Source: Catellatospora sp. KI3 (GTDB lineage: Bacteria > Actinomycetota > Actinomycetes > Mycobacteriales > Micromonosporaceae). Taken from it: DNA of 64,000 nucleotides. Shown here one piece after another: positions 8,425-16,584 of this stretch. The notes below the pieces were generated by a model, which saw only the letters and a list, made by a program, of their open reading frames with translations, searched no databases and was not told the origin of the DNA. The translations under genes were made by a program, and so were the position numbers. The stretch is from positions 1-64,000 of the forward strand of contig NZ_JASAMB010000004.1 of the NCBI RefSeq assembly GCF_029948125.1, read 5' to 3'. Position 1 is the stretch's first letter, and each line of letters begins with the position of its first letter.

Positions 8425-9099
8425 ATGGCGGACATGCTGTGCTGCGCCGCCGACGTCACGCACCGGCACCCGGGCGCCCACACCGTTCTGGTCTGTGTCA
8501 GCGACCGGACCGGCTACGGCCCCCGGCTGCTGAACGCCGTCGAGCGGCAGCTCGCCGCTGTCGGTGTGGCGGCGTGTGTCACGGACTCGATGTGCTCACG
8601 GCATCTTCTGCGCCGCGGTGACTGGGCCGCAGCCGTACACACCGCCGACCTCGACCTTGACGCCGCTCGGCGGCACGCCGTGGCGGCTGGCAAGTCGACG
8701 TACTGGTGGTACCGCCTCAACGCCTACGGCACCCCGCCGCTGCCGCTGGCGCTGCTGCGCGATGGCACCCCGCAGCAGATCGCCGAGCATCCCCGCAGCC
8801 AGTGGCTGAGATGGGTCGGTCTCGGCCTGGGCACCGTCGCAGCCGAACTGTTCGGCATCGGCCTGATGTGCCTGCAAGCCGGACCGACGGTCTTCGCCCA
8901 GTACGCGGCCGCCACGACCGTGTTCGGCCATGCGCTGATCACCTGCGACGGCGAGCTGCTGCGCAGCGGCGGGTCGGTTCCTGCCCGCGACACCCTCGGT
9001 CGGCGGCTGACCTACGCCGGTGCCGCCGAGGCGTACCTACGGGGCTTGCGGGACGCGGTCGTGTGCGTGGTGCACGTCGACCTGCCTGCCGCGGTCTGA
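8425..9099 (+). CDS. hypothetical protein
   Basis: 224 aa, starting one base after the stop of the membrane protein gene, so very likely in the same operon. The N-terminus (residues 20-110) alternates beta and alpha like a Rossmann-type fold (HTVLVCVSDRTGYGPRLLNAVE). A hydrophobic stretch near 133-165 could be membrane-associated. No signature motif. Partnership with the membrane protein is inferred from spacing only. Confidence 0.6.
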   Translation: MADMLCCAADVTHRHPGAHTVLVCVSDRTGYGPRLLNAVERQLAAVGVAACVTDSMCSRHLLRRGDWAAAVHTADLDLDAARRHAVAAGKSTYWWYRLNAYGTPPLPLALLRDGTPQQIAEHPRSQWLRWVGLGLGTVAAELFGIGLMCLQAGPTVFAQYAAATTVFGHALITCDGELLRSGGSVPARDTLGRRLTYAGAAEAYLRGLRDAVVCVVHVDLPAAV

Positions 9100-9113
9100 C
9101 CTTCGACCGGACA

Positions 9114-9208
9114 CAGGCGGCGGAACTGCCGCCTGACCGCTGCCGCGGCTGCGGCTGCGGCTGCCCTTCCTCCAGATGAGGGCAGCCGGATGTGACCCGG
9201 CTGCCCTC
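9114..9208 (+). promoter_or_regulatory. two successive hairpins before the GGDEF gene
   Basis: An 8-bp stem (9114-9121 / 9128-9135) and a 12-bp stem (9178-9189 / 9197-9208) lie between the stop at 9099 and the ribosome site of the next gene. The first fits a terminator; the second, about 20 nt before the AGAGGAG site, may be an mRNA 5' structure. Between them is a CTGCGG-rich tract. Confidence 0.5.
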
Positions 9209-9243
9209 GCACTCTCTCCGCTTACCAGAGGAGATGCGAACCA

Positions 9244-10251
9244 GTGTCCACCAACTTCACCGCTTACGCCCTGCTGGGCTTCGGGATTCTCTTCGGCCTG
9301 CTGTCCGGCATCGGCCTGTGGCTGCTGGCCGATATATGCCGCCGCCCACGCAACACCCCGATGCCGTCGGCAGCGGCCGTCGACCGGCTCACCGGTTTGC
9401 CGGACCGGCGCGCGCTGATCGACGCCCTCGCGCCGATCAGCCGCGCAGGCAAGGCCGCCACCCTCGCCATCGTCAACCTCGACCAGTTCGCTGCCCTCAA
9501 CGCCACCTTCGGTTACCGCGCCGGCGACCAGGTCCTCGTGCTCCTCGCCGCCGTACTGCGGGAAGCAGCTCGCAACCGCGGTGCGGGCGTCTACCGGCTG
9601 GGCCGCGACGAGTTCGCTCTGCTGTGGCCCCGCAGCGACGAACACCTCACCAAGGACGTGAAGGATCTGCTGGCGCGGCTGCGCGAGCCGTTCGAGGTGC
9701 AGCTGCCCGGCCGGACCGTCGTCATGGACGTCACGGCATGCGCCGGAATGTATGCCGCGCCGATGTGCCCCATCACCTCCACGGTGCTGCTGCGGGCCAA
9801 CAGCGCACTGCAGCACGCCAAAGCGATCGGCGCCGGGACCGTTCTCAGCTGGACCATGGGGCTGCCGCTGCGGCACCGTGCCCGCGACGACCGCCGCTGC
9901 CACGCCGTCATCGGCTGGGCAGCCGGAACACCGACGCTGATCGTCGGCCGTGACCCCGATGCCGTCGACCGGCAGGCGACGCAGATCGTCGCCGACGCCG
10001 TCGCCACCTGGACCGGCGATCGACGCTCAGCGGCCGACGCCGCTCTGCCGCCGATGCCCCCAGGCGACGCACCCGCCGCCGACCAGATCGCGTGGACCAC
10101 CGCGGTCCTCGCCGCCTGGTCGGCGTCCTACCACCGGCTCACCGACACCGACATCACCCAGGCCGGGCCCGTCGTCGTGCCGGTGTCTGCGGCCCGGCCG
10201 CGCGAGGTCCAGCGACCCGTCGGCACTCCCGGCAGCAGGCGGGCAGCATGA
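9244..10251 (+). CDS. membrane-anchored GGDEF-like protein with GRDEF motif
   Basis: 335 aa from GTG (AGAGGAG about 9 nt upstream). Membrane helix at residues 8-30, then a GGDEF-family domain: DRLTGLPDRR (47-56), metal-site Asp in NLDQF (D80), N86 and D95 (FGYRAGDQ), and a signature GRDEF at 120-124 instead of GG(D/E)EF. The conserved N-terminal landmarks argue for real homology to diguanylate cyclases, which make c-di-GMP; the second signature Gly is Arg, so activity is doubtful and it may be a GTP or c-di-GMP sensor. The C-terminal 130 residues are unrelated and Ala/Pro-rich. ATGA overlap joins it to the next small ORF. Confidence 0.75.
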   Translation: MSTNFTAYALLGFGILFGLLSGIGLWLLADICRRPRNTPMPSAAAVDRLTGLPDRRALIDALAPISRAGKAATLAIVNLDQFAALNATFGYRAGDQVLVLLAAVLREAARNRGAGVYRLGRDEFALLWPRSDEHLTKDVKDLLARLREPFEVQLPGRTVVMDVTACAGMYAAPMCPITSTVLLRANSALQHAKAIGAGTVLSWTMGLPLRHRARDDRRCHAVIGWAAGTPTLIVGRDPDAVDRQATQIVADAVATWTGDRRSAADAALPPMPPGDAPAADQIAWTTAVLAAWSASYHRLTDTDITQAGPVVVPVSAARPREVQRPVGTPGSRRAA

Positions 10252-10373
10252 ACCGCCGCGACCTGTACTTCCGGCTGGCCGGCAGACCGTTCGACGCCCG
10301 GCGGCAGCTACCCGTCCCCTATGTCAACGAGCACGACGGCGGCCGTCATGACTTCGCCGTCGTCAACGGTTAG
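10248..10373 (+). CDS. small hypothetical protein
   Basis: 41-aa basic peptide gene starting in ATGA overlap with the GGDEF gene and followed after 6 nt by the next CDS. Composition is Arg-rich at the N-terminus. The coupling on both sides supports translation; no function is evident. Confidence 0.5.
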   Translation: MNRRDLYFRLAGRPFDARRQLPVPYVNEHDGGRHDFAVVNG

Positions 10374-10379
10374 CGGGCC

Positions 10380-10826
10380 ATGGAGTGCGCGCGGGAGCAG
10401 CTGTGCGGTGCCTGCAGCCACTACATCACCCGGGACCTCACCTTCGTCGGCGGCGTCGCGAACCTGCTGCACAACACCTACACCGACCCGCCGATGCACA
10501 TACCCTGCGCCGACGCGGCCATACGTCTGTGCCCGTTCCTGAACCATCCGCGGATGCGGCCCCGACCGGCAGCCGCGGACGTCATGCCCGCCGACTTTCG
10601 AGACCTGGACCGTAGCAGGCCCCTGGCCGTCGCAGTCACCGGCGGCTACCGCGTGCGCCTGACCGCCGGCCCCGACGGGTCGCTGCTGGAGTTCCTGCCC
10701 GAACCGTGGCACGCACTGCGCCTGTTCACCTACATCGACACCGGCTTAGCCCCCGCTTCGGCCGCCGCTGGCGGGGGCGCCGTCGCCGCCCTCATCGCCC
10801 AGCTGAAGGAGACCTACCGTGACTGA
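10380..10826 (+). CDS. hypothetical Cys-rich protein
   Basis: 148 aa. The N-terminal half has Cys at about 3, 9, 12, 43 and 51 (CxxCxxY near 9-15, then C.DAA.RLC), a plausible metal site. The C-terminal half is beta-rich, then Ala/Gly-rich. It overlaps the next gene by 8 nt, with a ribosome site (AAGGAG) for that gene inside its end. Family not recognised. Confidence 0.6.
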   Translation: MECAREQLCGACSHYITRDLTFVGGVANLLHNTYTDPPMHIPCADAAIRLCPFLNHPRMRPRPAAADVMPADFRDLDRSRPLAVAVTGGYRVRLTAGPDGSLLEFLPEPWHALRLFTYIDTGLAPASAAAGGGAVAALIAQLKETYRD

Positions 10827-11340
10827 CCTGATAGCCGCCCCCGCCGATCACGCCAACCCGCGCCCCTACCCGGCAGCGGCGGACCTGCCCGACCACCCCA
10901 CGGAGTTGGCCGCCGACCTGGCCGGCGCCTGGGGCTACGAGCTCGACAGCCCGCAGATCACCTACGGGACCGGGCTGTGGCCGTACTACCGGCACGGCAA
11001 GCCGGCCGCGGTCCGGCTGGCACCGGACATCGCCTACCGCGCCTGGAACACCCACGACATCGTGGCCCGCCCCGCCGGTGAGGACCAGGTCCAGCTCGTC
11101 CTGTCCTGCCACGCCGCCAACAGCGATGACGCGGTCAAGGTCTACGTGCGCCTGGACCTGTCCCATCGCCGCGTCGTGCTCCCCCGTGATCTACCGGTGC
11201 AGCTGAGTGTGCAGGCGGTCGTCAAGGCCAAGAAGGTCCTCGCCCTGATCGACGCCGCCTGCGCCGACCGCAACGTCCACGTCCGGCCCGTCACCGCCGA
11301 GATGCGGGCACGCGCCCACACGACCACAACCGGCCACTGA
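10819..11340 (+). CDS. hypothetical protein
   Basis: 173 aa from ATG/GTG region after AAGGAGACCTACC; last member of the 9244-11340 run. N-terminal Pro/Ala-rich 30 residues, then a globular part (WGYELDSPQITYGTGLWPYY, and VQLVLSCHAANSDDAVKVYV). No signal peptide. A hairpin at 11361-11398 follows. Confidence 0.6.
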   Translation: MTDLIAAPADHANPRPYPAAADLPDHPTELAADLAGAWGYELDSPQITYGTGLWPYYRHGKPAAVRLAPDIAYRAWNTHDIVARPAGEDQVQLVLSCHAANSDDAVKVYVRLDLSHRRVVLPRDLPVQLSVQAVVKAKKVLALIDAACADRNVHVRPVTAEMRARAHTTTTGH

Positions 11341-11360
11341 CCACGGCCCTGTACTGACCC

Positions 11361-11398
11361 GACCGGGCCTGCACCTGCCATGGGGCGCGGGCCCGGTC
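11361..11398 (+). terminator. hairpin after the 9244-11340 run
   Basis: 9-bp stem GACCGGGCC/GGCCCGGTC with a 20-nt loop, 20 nt after the stop codon. Confidence 0.5.
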
Positions 11399-11489
11399 TC
11401 GCCCTTGCGCATCCCGCCGCAGCGGGTGCGCACCACATCACCGCGGGAGGAACGCCGCAACGCGACGCGGCACATCAAGGAGGAACCTC

Positions 11490-11522
11490 ATGCACCCCCA
11501 GCCCAGGGCCGTGCGGCCATGA
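11490..11522 (+). CDS. 10-aa leader ORF coupled to the M23 peptidase gene
   Basis: Ten codons (MHPQPRAVRP) preceded by a near-perfect AAGGAGG site 6 nt upstream; its TGA overlaps the ATG of the peptidase gene (ATGA, 11519-11522). The peptidase ATG has no ribosome site of its own, so its translation most likely depends on reinitiation after this leader. The gene at 18803 has the same arrangement. Confidence 0.55.
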   Translation: MHPQPRAVRP

Positions 11523-12580
11523 CCAACCGCGTGATCAGCGTCATCGTCGCCACCGTCATGGGCGTCACCATCTGCTGCGTCGGCGGACTCGTCGGCCTCA
11601 GCGGCACCGCCACCGCCTGCGTCCCGCAGACCACTGCCACCCCCACCGCCTCCACCGACACGGCCGGACGCTACGACACCGAGCAGCGGGGCCATGTGGC
11701 CACGATCGTGCAGGTCGGCGCGAACAAGAAGGTGCCGGGACGCGGGATGGTGATCGCGGTCGCGACCGCGATCCAGGAGTCCGTGCTGCGTAACCTCGGC
11801 GACCTCGGCGCCGCCAACGACCACGACTCCCTCGGCCTGTTCCAGCAGAGGCCAAGCCAGGGCTGGGGAACCCCGCAACAGGTCATGGACCCGCGGTACG
11901 CCGCAGGCGAGTTCTACGACAAGCTGCTGACCATCGACGGCTGGCAGCAGATGCCGCTCACGCAGGCCGCCCAGGCCGTACAGCGCAGCGCCTACCCGAA
12001 CGCGTACGCCAAGTGGGAGCCTGACGCCACCGCGCTGGTCGCCGACACCGCAGCCGTGCTCGGCGTCGAGATACCCGGCGGGTTTGGGATGTGCACGAGC
12101 GCCAGCGGATGGGTCAAGCCCGTCGACGCGCCGCTCAACTCCGGCTTCCGCACCGATTCACGTCCCGGCCACGACGGCGTCGACCTCGGCGCCGGCCGCG
12201 GCACCCCGATCCGGGCCGCGGCCTCCGGCATCGTCATCAAAGTCCGGTGCAACGCCTACAACGCCGACGGTTCACCGCGCTCCTGCGACATCGACGGCAA
12301 CCTGTCCACCCCAGGCTGCGGCTGGTATGCCGAGATCCTGCATCCAGATAAGACTGTGACACGCTACTGCCACATGCTTCAGCGACCGGCTGTGTCGGTG
12401 GGCGAAGAGGTCGTCGCGGGGCAGATCATCGGCCTGGTCGGCAACAGCGGCCACTCGTCCGGACCGCACCTGCACCTGGAGACCCACACCGGCCAGCCTG
12501 CCACGGAAGCCAATGCGGTCGACCCGGTGGCGTTCTTCGCTGCCCGTGGTGTGGATCTCCGCAGCGTCAGGACGTTGTAG
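11519..12580 (+). CDS. bifunctional lytic transglycosylase / M23 peptidase
   Basis: 353 aa. N-terminal hydrophobic segment (residues 5-32) serves as signal or anchor. Residues 58-180 form a lysozyme-like transglycosylase domain with catalytic-type Glu in AIQES (E87) and the S-L-G-L-F-Q-Q-R-P block (104-112). Residues 196-350 form an M23 endopeptidase domain with H218/D222 (GHDGVD), H285 and HLH (317-319; H319 as zinc ligand), plus a Cys-containing insert (244-267). Such two-domain wall hydrolases occur in conjugative elements and plasmids of actinomycetes, where they open peptidoglycan for transfer. No conjugation ATPase is in this window. The start is set by coupling to the leader ORF. Confidence 0.85.
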   Translation: MTNRVISVIVATVMGVTICCVGGLVGLSGTATACVPQTTATPTASTDTAGRYDTEQRGHVATIVQVGANKKVPGRGMVIAVATAIQESVLRNLGDLGAANDHDSLGLFQQRPSQGWGTPQQVMDPRYAAGEFYDKLLTIDGWQQMPLTQAAQAVQRSAYPNAYAKWEPDATALVADTAAVLGVEIPGGFGMCTSASGWVKPVDAPLNSGFRTDSRPGHDGVDLGAGRGTPIRAAASGIVIKVRCNAYNADGSPRSCDIDGNLSTPGCGWYAEILHPDKTVTRYCHMLQRPAVSVGEEVVAGQIIGLVGNSGHSSGPHLHLETHTGQPATEANAVDPVAFFAARGVDLRSVRTL

Positions 12581-12610
12581 GTTCTCGGTGAATCTTCCGT
12601 TTCTCCGATT

Positions 12611-12672
12611 ATGTCGGTGCGAATGTCGGCCCGACATTTCGTTGAGAAGCCGTCGTTGCTGAGCTGTCGACA
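12611..12672. promoter_or_regulatory. ATGTCGG repeats and palindrome, operator-like
   Basis: In the 12581-12828 gap, ATGTCGG occurs at 12611 and 12623 and its complement at 12631, forming a 17-nt palindrome AATGTCGG-C-CCGACATT (12622-12638); a TGTCGACA palindrome follows at about 12665. The region lies between the convergent ends of the peptidase gene and the 12829 gene. This looks like a protein-binding array; nothing else is seen in the gap. Confidence 0.35.
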
Positions 12673-12828
12673 TTAGTGATCCTGGCAGTTTCTCACCGAT
12701 GTGTCGCCTGGCTCGCGACGGCTCCCTCTACATTCGCACTGGCCATGTGTTTCTGGGTGGGGCCACTTGGACGATACCGAACTTCAGTCCGCCGCCAAGC
12801 TCAACGGCGGGCTACGGTATGGCGGGTC

Positions 12829-13401
12829 TCAGGACTCGGACCGCCCTCTTGGCAGTCGAGGCGGCTCGTTCGAGGCGACTTCCCGGAACCAGATCAACCC
12901 TGGCTGTCCATATTCCGTGGCGATGGCCCGTTCCAAGTCGGCCATCCTGCGATAGAGCGCATCGACTAGGCCGATCACATGCTCCACTTGGGTCAACATC
13001 CGGGCGGCTGTAATGCCGATCTCGAAGCTCGTCCCCAGAAGGGCCGTATAGCTTTCCCGATACAGCCACCCCGCCTCAGCCGGTCCTGAAATGGCCCGAC
13101 GTACCTGAATATTGCGACGCCCAATCGTCAATGACTCCCAGGTGTCACACAACGTACCCAGGGCGACTCTGGCGCGCTCATAATCTGCTTCCGCGACGCC
13201 CGCAACGGTTTTGCTTTCCCGATACAGCTGGTAGAGGTATTGGAGCCGTGCGCCGACGGGTTTGGCACCAAGAGCCGCCTCAACCTTCGATATACGGTCA
13301 CGCAAATCGTGACTGGAATACGTTGCGTCGATGGCGTGCTCAAGTTCAACGGACAGCCTGGGATCGTTGACGTGGTCGCCTGATCCCGCACGCAGGGTCA
13401 C
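12829..13401 (-). CDS. hypothetical protein, second gene of a two-gene operon
   Basis: 190 aa from GTG, overlapping the upstream gene by 4 nt (GTGA). Predicted almost all helical with heptad-like spacing (LEHAIDATYSSHDLRDRISKVEAALGAK; VIGLVDALYRRMADLERAIAT). No signature. The pair 12829-13910 has lower GC than its neighbours and opposite strand, suggesting separate acquisition. Confidence 0.6.
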   Translation of the reverse strand: MTLRAGSGDHVNDPRLSVELEHAIDATYSSHDLRDRISKVEAALGAKPVGARLQYLYQLYRESKTVAGVAEADYERARVALGTLCDTWESLTIGRRNIQVRRAISGPAEAGWLYRESYTALLGTSFEIGITAARMLTQVEHVIGLVDALYRRMADLERAIATEYGQPGLIWFREVASNEPPRLPRGRSES

Positions 13402-13910
13402 GTCTCGAGTTCCAACCTACTAGCGAAGATACTGGTCCACAGGGCGTTAAACCATCCACCATTGAGCAAGTCGTCCGACCACCTGACGGTACCGCTGATG
13501 CGTGCCTGGTTGAGTTGGACCGAGAGTTTAGCCATGGTCTGCAGGGACTGATGCCCGATCATTCGCTCGTCTTCGGAGATGTAGCGATCCATAACCTGTA
13601 CCGTCAGCCGCGAGATCGCTTCGTTCAGCTGGGCCGATGACAAAGTTACCTCGCTACCCGTCCAACGCATCTCGGCGGCCGCTAGTTCCACCTCCCGTTG
13701 ACGTTGCCCCAGAGCAGCAAGCGAAATTGAGCGTACGGCTTCTGTGCGTTGCCTCTCTAGCGCGATCTGTCTGAGCTCCGCAGCCAGGGCCGATAACTCA
13801 GCGACGGTACGAGCCGCTGCACCAAGCGGACTTAGAGCGTCCGCAACGCGCGAAACGGCTTCCGTGAAGGAGACGACGCCGTCGTCGAGATGGAACAGTT
13901 CTCGCATCAT
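13398..13910 (-). CDS. hypothetical coiled-coil protein
   Basis: 170 aa from ATG after AGGAGATCCA. Long helical region (residues 15-120: Ala/Leu/Glu/Arg-rich, LAALGQRQREVELAAAEMRW), then a shorter C-terminal part. First gene of a GTGA-coupled pair with 12829-13401; two helical proteins encoded together suggest a complex. Function unknown. Confidence 0.6.
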   Translation of the reverse strand: MMRELFHLDDGVVSFTEAVSRVADALSPLGAAARTVAELSALAAELRQIALERQRTEAVRSISLAALGQRQREVELAAAEMRWTGSEVTLSSAQLNEAISRLTVQVMDRYISEDERMIGHQSLQTMAKLSVQLNQARISGTVRWSDDLLNGGWFNALWTSIFASRLELET

Positions 13911-14030
13911 TGGATCTCCTAGATCGGAAATGACGAAGCAGTCCCATCATCGTCTGCCCGCAAATGGATAGGCAGCCGCCAAGCGGACAGTAGACCATCC
14001 GGTCAATCGGCAGAACCGGACAGCCATCGG

Positions 14031-14237
14031 TGTTCAACGAGATCGACGACGGGTACGGGAGCATTCGCTTACCGGGGCCGTCGCTGCCGCATCGACCTGC
14101 ACGCCCACAACCTCGCCGCCATGCGGTGGGCGTTGCAGCCGATCATCGACCACGCCCGACCCGACACCACGACCAGGCCCCGGCCGCAAGTCGCGCGGCC
14201 GCTGACCCGGATGCCTACCTGCAGTACGAGTACGTGA
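14031..14237 (+). pseudogene. possible Lsr2 relic
   Basis: Within the 13911-14352 gap, the plus strand reads NEIDDGYG, then after a frameshift AFAYRGRRCRIDL, then NLAAMRWALQPIIDHAR, ending at a stop at 14235-14237. This order resembles the N-terminal part of Lsr2 (DDIDG.., V.F.LDG..YEIDL..KNAAKLRDAL). There is no proper start, and the AT-hook-like C-terminal domain is missing. Lsr2 is a nucleoid-associated silencer of horizontally acquired DNA; element-borne copies are common. The remaining part of the gap shows no gene. Confidence 0.4.
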
Positions 14238-14295
14238 CACACCGGTAGCCACCGGCCGAAGAGCCGCCGACCAGCTCGGCCGCCACAACCCGCCA

Positions 14296-14329
14296 AGGGG
14301 TTGAGCGGCCGTGGGGCCGCTCAACCCCT
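14296..14329 (+). promoter_or_regulatory. 15-bp hairpin before the gene at 14353
   Basis: Perfect 15-bp stem (14296-14310 / 14315-14329) with loop GTGG, ending 13 nt before the AGGGAG ribosome site. The arms start AGGGGTTGAGC, like the hairpins at 1164 and 4837. Confidence 0.6.
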
Positions 14330-14352
14330 GTCCGATCCGACAGGGAGTTTCA

Positions 14353-15165
14353 ATGCGCATCATCCGTGCCTGCGTCCCCGCCTACAAACCTCGCAGCGCT
14401 GCCGTGACCACCGCCCGCCAGCTCGCGGCTCTGACCGGTGCCCTGCGTCAGAGGCTGGCCGACGGCGGCAACAGCATCGACGTCGCCGAGGCCGAGCTGG
14501 CCCTCACCGCGCTGAACCTCGCCGTCGCTGACATCAGGGTCGTCGTCGAGCATCTGCACCGTGTGCTGGCTGCCGAGTCCAGCACCGCCACAGCACTCAC
14601 CGCCGGCCCTGACAGCCCGCAACCCGGTATGCCCTCGGCCGCGGTGCCGCAGGTGGAGAGCCTGCGCTTCGCCGCCGACCCGGCACCAGCCAGCACCGCA
14701 TCGATCCCCGAGGGTCCTGCTCCGCTTGAGTCAACGGCGCCCGATCCGGAGCCGCTGCCCGACCTGGAGTCAGCGCAAGATCCGGAGCCGGAGCCGATCG
14801 CGAGCCAGGCGGCATCGATTGCAGGACGAGCCGCTGCTTTGCTGCAACTGCTCTGCCCGTCAGCGCCATGGTCTTTCACCTTCAACGACCTGGAGCAGCT
14901 GGCAGCGGCGCTGACAACCGCAGCCGACGACCTCGACGCGATCAGCCAGCACTACCTCGCACCCACCCGGCAGCGCCGCAGCAGTCATCTGACCGCCGTC
15001 GCGGCCGCCGGCACCGACGATGAAGGATCCCCGACGTCGGCGCCCTCCTGCCCGGTCCGGGCCGAGGTGCGGCCGACGCCGTTCCTCCTCGCCCGCCGCG
15101 GGCACCGCACGACGTCTGCGTCGAGCCGCGTGCGCGCCGGCGACCTCCTCGCGCCAGCCACCTGA
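14353..15165 (+). CDS. hypothetical protein, low-complexity middle
   Basis: 270 aa from ATG after AGGGAG. N-terminal helical domain (residues 15-80), an acidic Pro/Glu-rich linker (about 85-155, repeated DPEP-type units) and a second helical domain (about 160-215), then a basic tail. The linker between two helical domains suggests a flexible adaptor; no family recognised. The C-terminal 60 residues are compositionally unlike the rest, so the exact end could reflect a frameshift. Confidence 0.55.
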   Translation: MRIIRACVPAYKPRSAAVTTARQLAALTGALRQRLADGGNSIDVAEAELALTALNLAVADIRVVVEHLHRVLAAESSTATALTAGPDSPQPGMPSAAVPQVESLRFAADPAPASTASIPEGPAPLESTAPDPEPLPDLESAQDPEPEPIASQAASIAGRAAALLQLLCPSAPWSFTFNDLEQLAAALTTAADDLDAISQHYLAPTRQRRSSHLTAVAAAGTDDEGSPTSAPSCPVRAEVRPTPFLLARRGHRTTSASSRVRAGDLLAPAT

Positions 15166-15244
15166 CGCCCACGTCATACGACGCTCGCAGTACCCAGTAG
15201 GTCTATTCACCCGACCGCCTATCGCCAACTTAAGAGATCATCAC

Positions 15245-15637
15245 ATGACACACGCTTCCTCCTTCGTCATCCGGCAGCTCCGCAGCGCATACGCCGCAGC
15301 CTGGGCGCAGATCGTCGACGCCTGCGCCAGCCTGGGCATCGTCATCGCCGGACCCGACGGCACCGGCGACCCCCAGGTCGACCTCACCGCCGCCATCACG
15401 TTCAACGGCGACGCCGACACCGACGCCAACCGCACACCGCTGCGCCTTCCCCCGCCGCTGCCCAGCGACGGCATCTGGCCAGCCGCCACCGCGGTCCACT
15501 TCCAGGTCGACACCGGCGGCATGCCCTACGACATCGCCGTACGCGTCACGCTCCTGCGCCTGCTGCACCACGCCCGACGACATCTGTTTGATGCCGGCCC
15601 CACACGGCCCGGCGCTGTGCTGGTGCCCGCGCGGTGA
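15245..15637 (+). CDS. hypothetical protein, paralogue of the gene at 1909
   Basis: 130 aa from ATG preceded by AAGAGATC. Shares with the 1909-2388 protein the block LGI..AGPDG.G.P..D...I.FNGDAD....TPLRLPPPL and the following YDIAVRVTLLR segment. GTGA overlap couples it to the next gene. Two copies 13 kb apart indicate duplication within the element. Confidence 0.65.
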   Translation: MTHASSFVIRQLRSAYAAAWAQIVDACASLGIVIAGPDGTGDPQVDLTAAITFNGDADTDANRTPLRLPPPLPSDGIWPAATAVHFQVDTGGMPYDIAVRVTLLRLLHHARRHLFDAGPTRPGAVLVPAR

Positions 15638-15978
15638 GCGTCACCGTCCGGGTCGCCTTCGAGGCCGACATCGAGACCATCGCACGAGTCCTCATGCTCG
15701 CCGACGTGCACGGTTCCAGCCAGCAGGCTGTCCGCACCGCTGTGGCCGAGGTCCTCACCCGGGACGGGATCGACGGCGCCATGCGCCGATACCGCAACCT
15801 GCGCTACCAGCTGACCGAACCCGGCGACGTCGAACGCCACGACACCACGCTGGCCGCCAACCGGCTGCTGGCCAAGCACGCCTACCCGGAACCCAGGCCG
15901 CGCGTCCGGCCGACCCGGCCTGCACCGGCAGGTCGTCTGCTGCTCGACGTCCTGGCCGGCGAGCCGGACCAAACCTGA
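15634..15978 (+). CDS. hypothetical protein
   Basis: 114 aa from GTG in GTGA overlap with the previous gene. Mostly helical N-terminal 80 residues (SSQQAVRTAVAEVLTRDGID) with a Pro/Arg-rich tail. No recognised family. Confidence 0.6.
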   Translation: MSVTVRVAFEADIETIARVLMLADVHGSSQQAVRTAVAEVLTRDGIDGAMRRYRNLRYQLTEPGDVERHDTTLAANRLLAKHAYPEPRPRVRPTRPAPAGRLLLDVLAGEPDQT

Positions 15979-16054
15979 CCGCCGCACCTTAGCTGGCCAT
16001 GCGCCGCCGCGGCCTCAGCACCCCACGCTTACGTTCACCTATTCAGGGACAACT

Positions 16055-16510
16055 ATGCCCATGCCCCGTACAGCCAGCCCGGAACAGTGCCTGGCCGAAG
16101 CGACCACGGCGCTGCGGCAAACGCTGTCGGGCCTGCAGATGTCGCTCGGTGAGGACCACCCGGTTCCCGGATGCCTGCCGCTGCCGACGCTGCGTCTGCC
16201 TACCGACGCCGTCGACATGAACTGCCACGCGCAGGAGATCGACGCCAACCTGTGGAGTCCGTCCAACAACCGGCTCATGGCCGACGGCTGGGTCCGGGCC
16301 GAGGACGCCTGCCCGCACCTGCCCGCAGGCGGTGTCCAGGTTGTCCGGGAGATCCTCGCCTCGTGGCGGTCGCTGCTGCTGCGCGCCGACGACCACGCCC
16401 ACGGCCGACCGAACCCGATCAGCCTGGCCGACTGCCAGGCCACGGTGCTGGCCCGGCTGACCGACCTCGATCGGCTCATGGCCCACAGCGCCCTACGGCC
16501 GCCGTCCTGA
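16055..16510 (+). CDS. hypothetical protein
   Basis: 151 aa from ATG after AGGGACA (ATG at 16061 is an alternative). Soluble, helical; residues 55-100 contain a conserved-looking block (HAQEIDANLWSPSNNRLMAD). No signal peptide. Neighbouring genes are same-strand orphans of similar size. Confidence 0.6.
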   Translation: MPMPRTASPEQCLAEATTALRQTLSGLQMSLGEDHPVPGCLPLPTLRLPTDAVDMNCHAQEIDANLWSPSNNRLMADGWVRAEDACPHLPAGGVQVVREILASWRSLLLRADDHAHGRPNPISLADCQATVLARLTDLDRLMAHSALRPPS

Positions 16511-16584
16511 CGCCCGCCCGCCACTGGACGCCGGGCGCGGTCCCACCGCGTCCGGCAGACCCGGCGCACGAACGGACACCGACC

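Noticed and set aside
7089-8483. 464-aa minus-strand ORF
   Set aside because: Shadow of the membrane protein gene.
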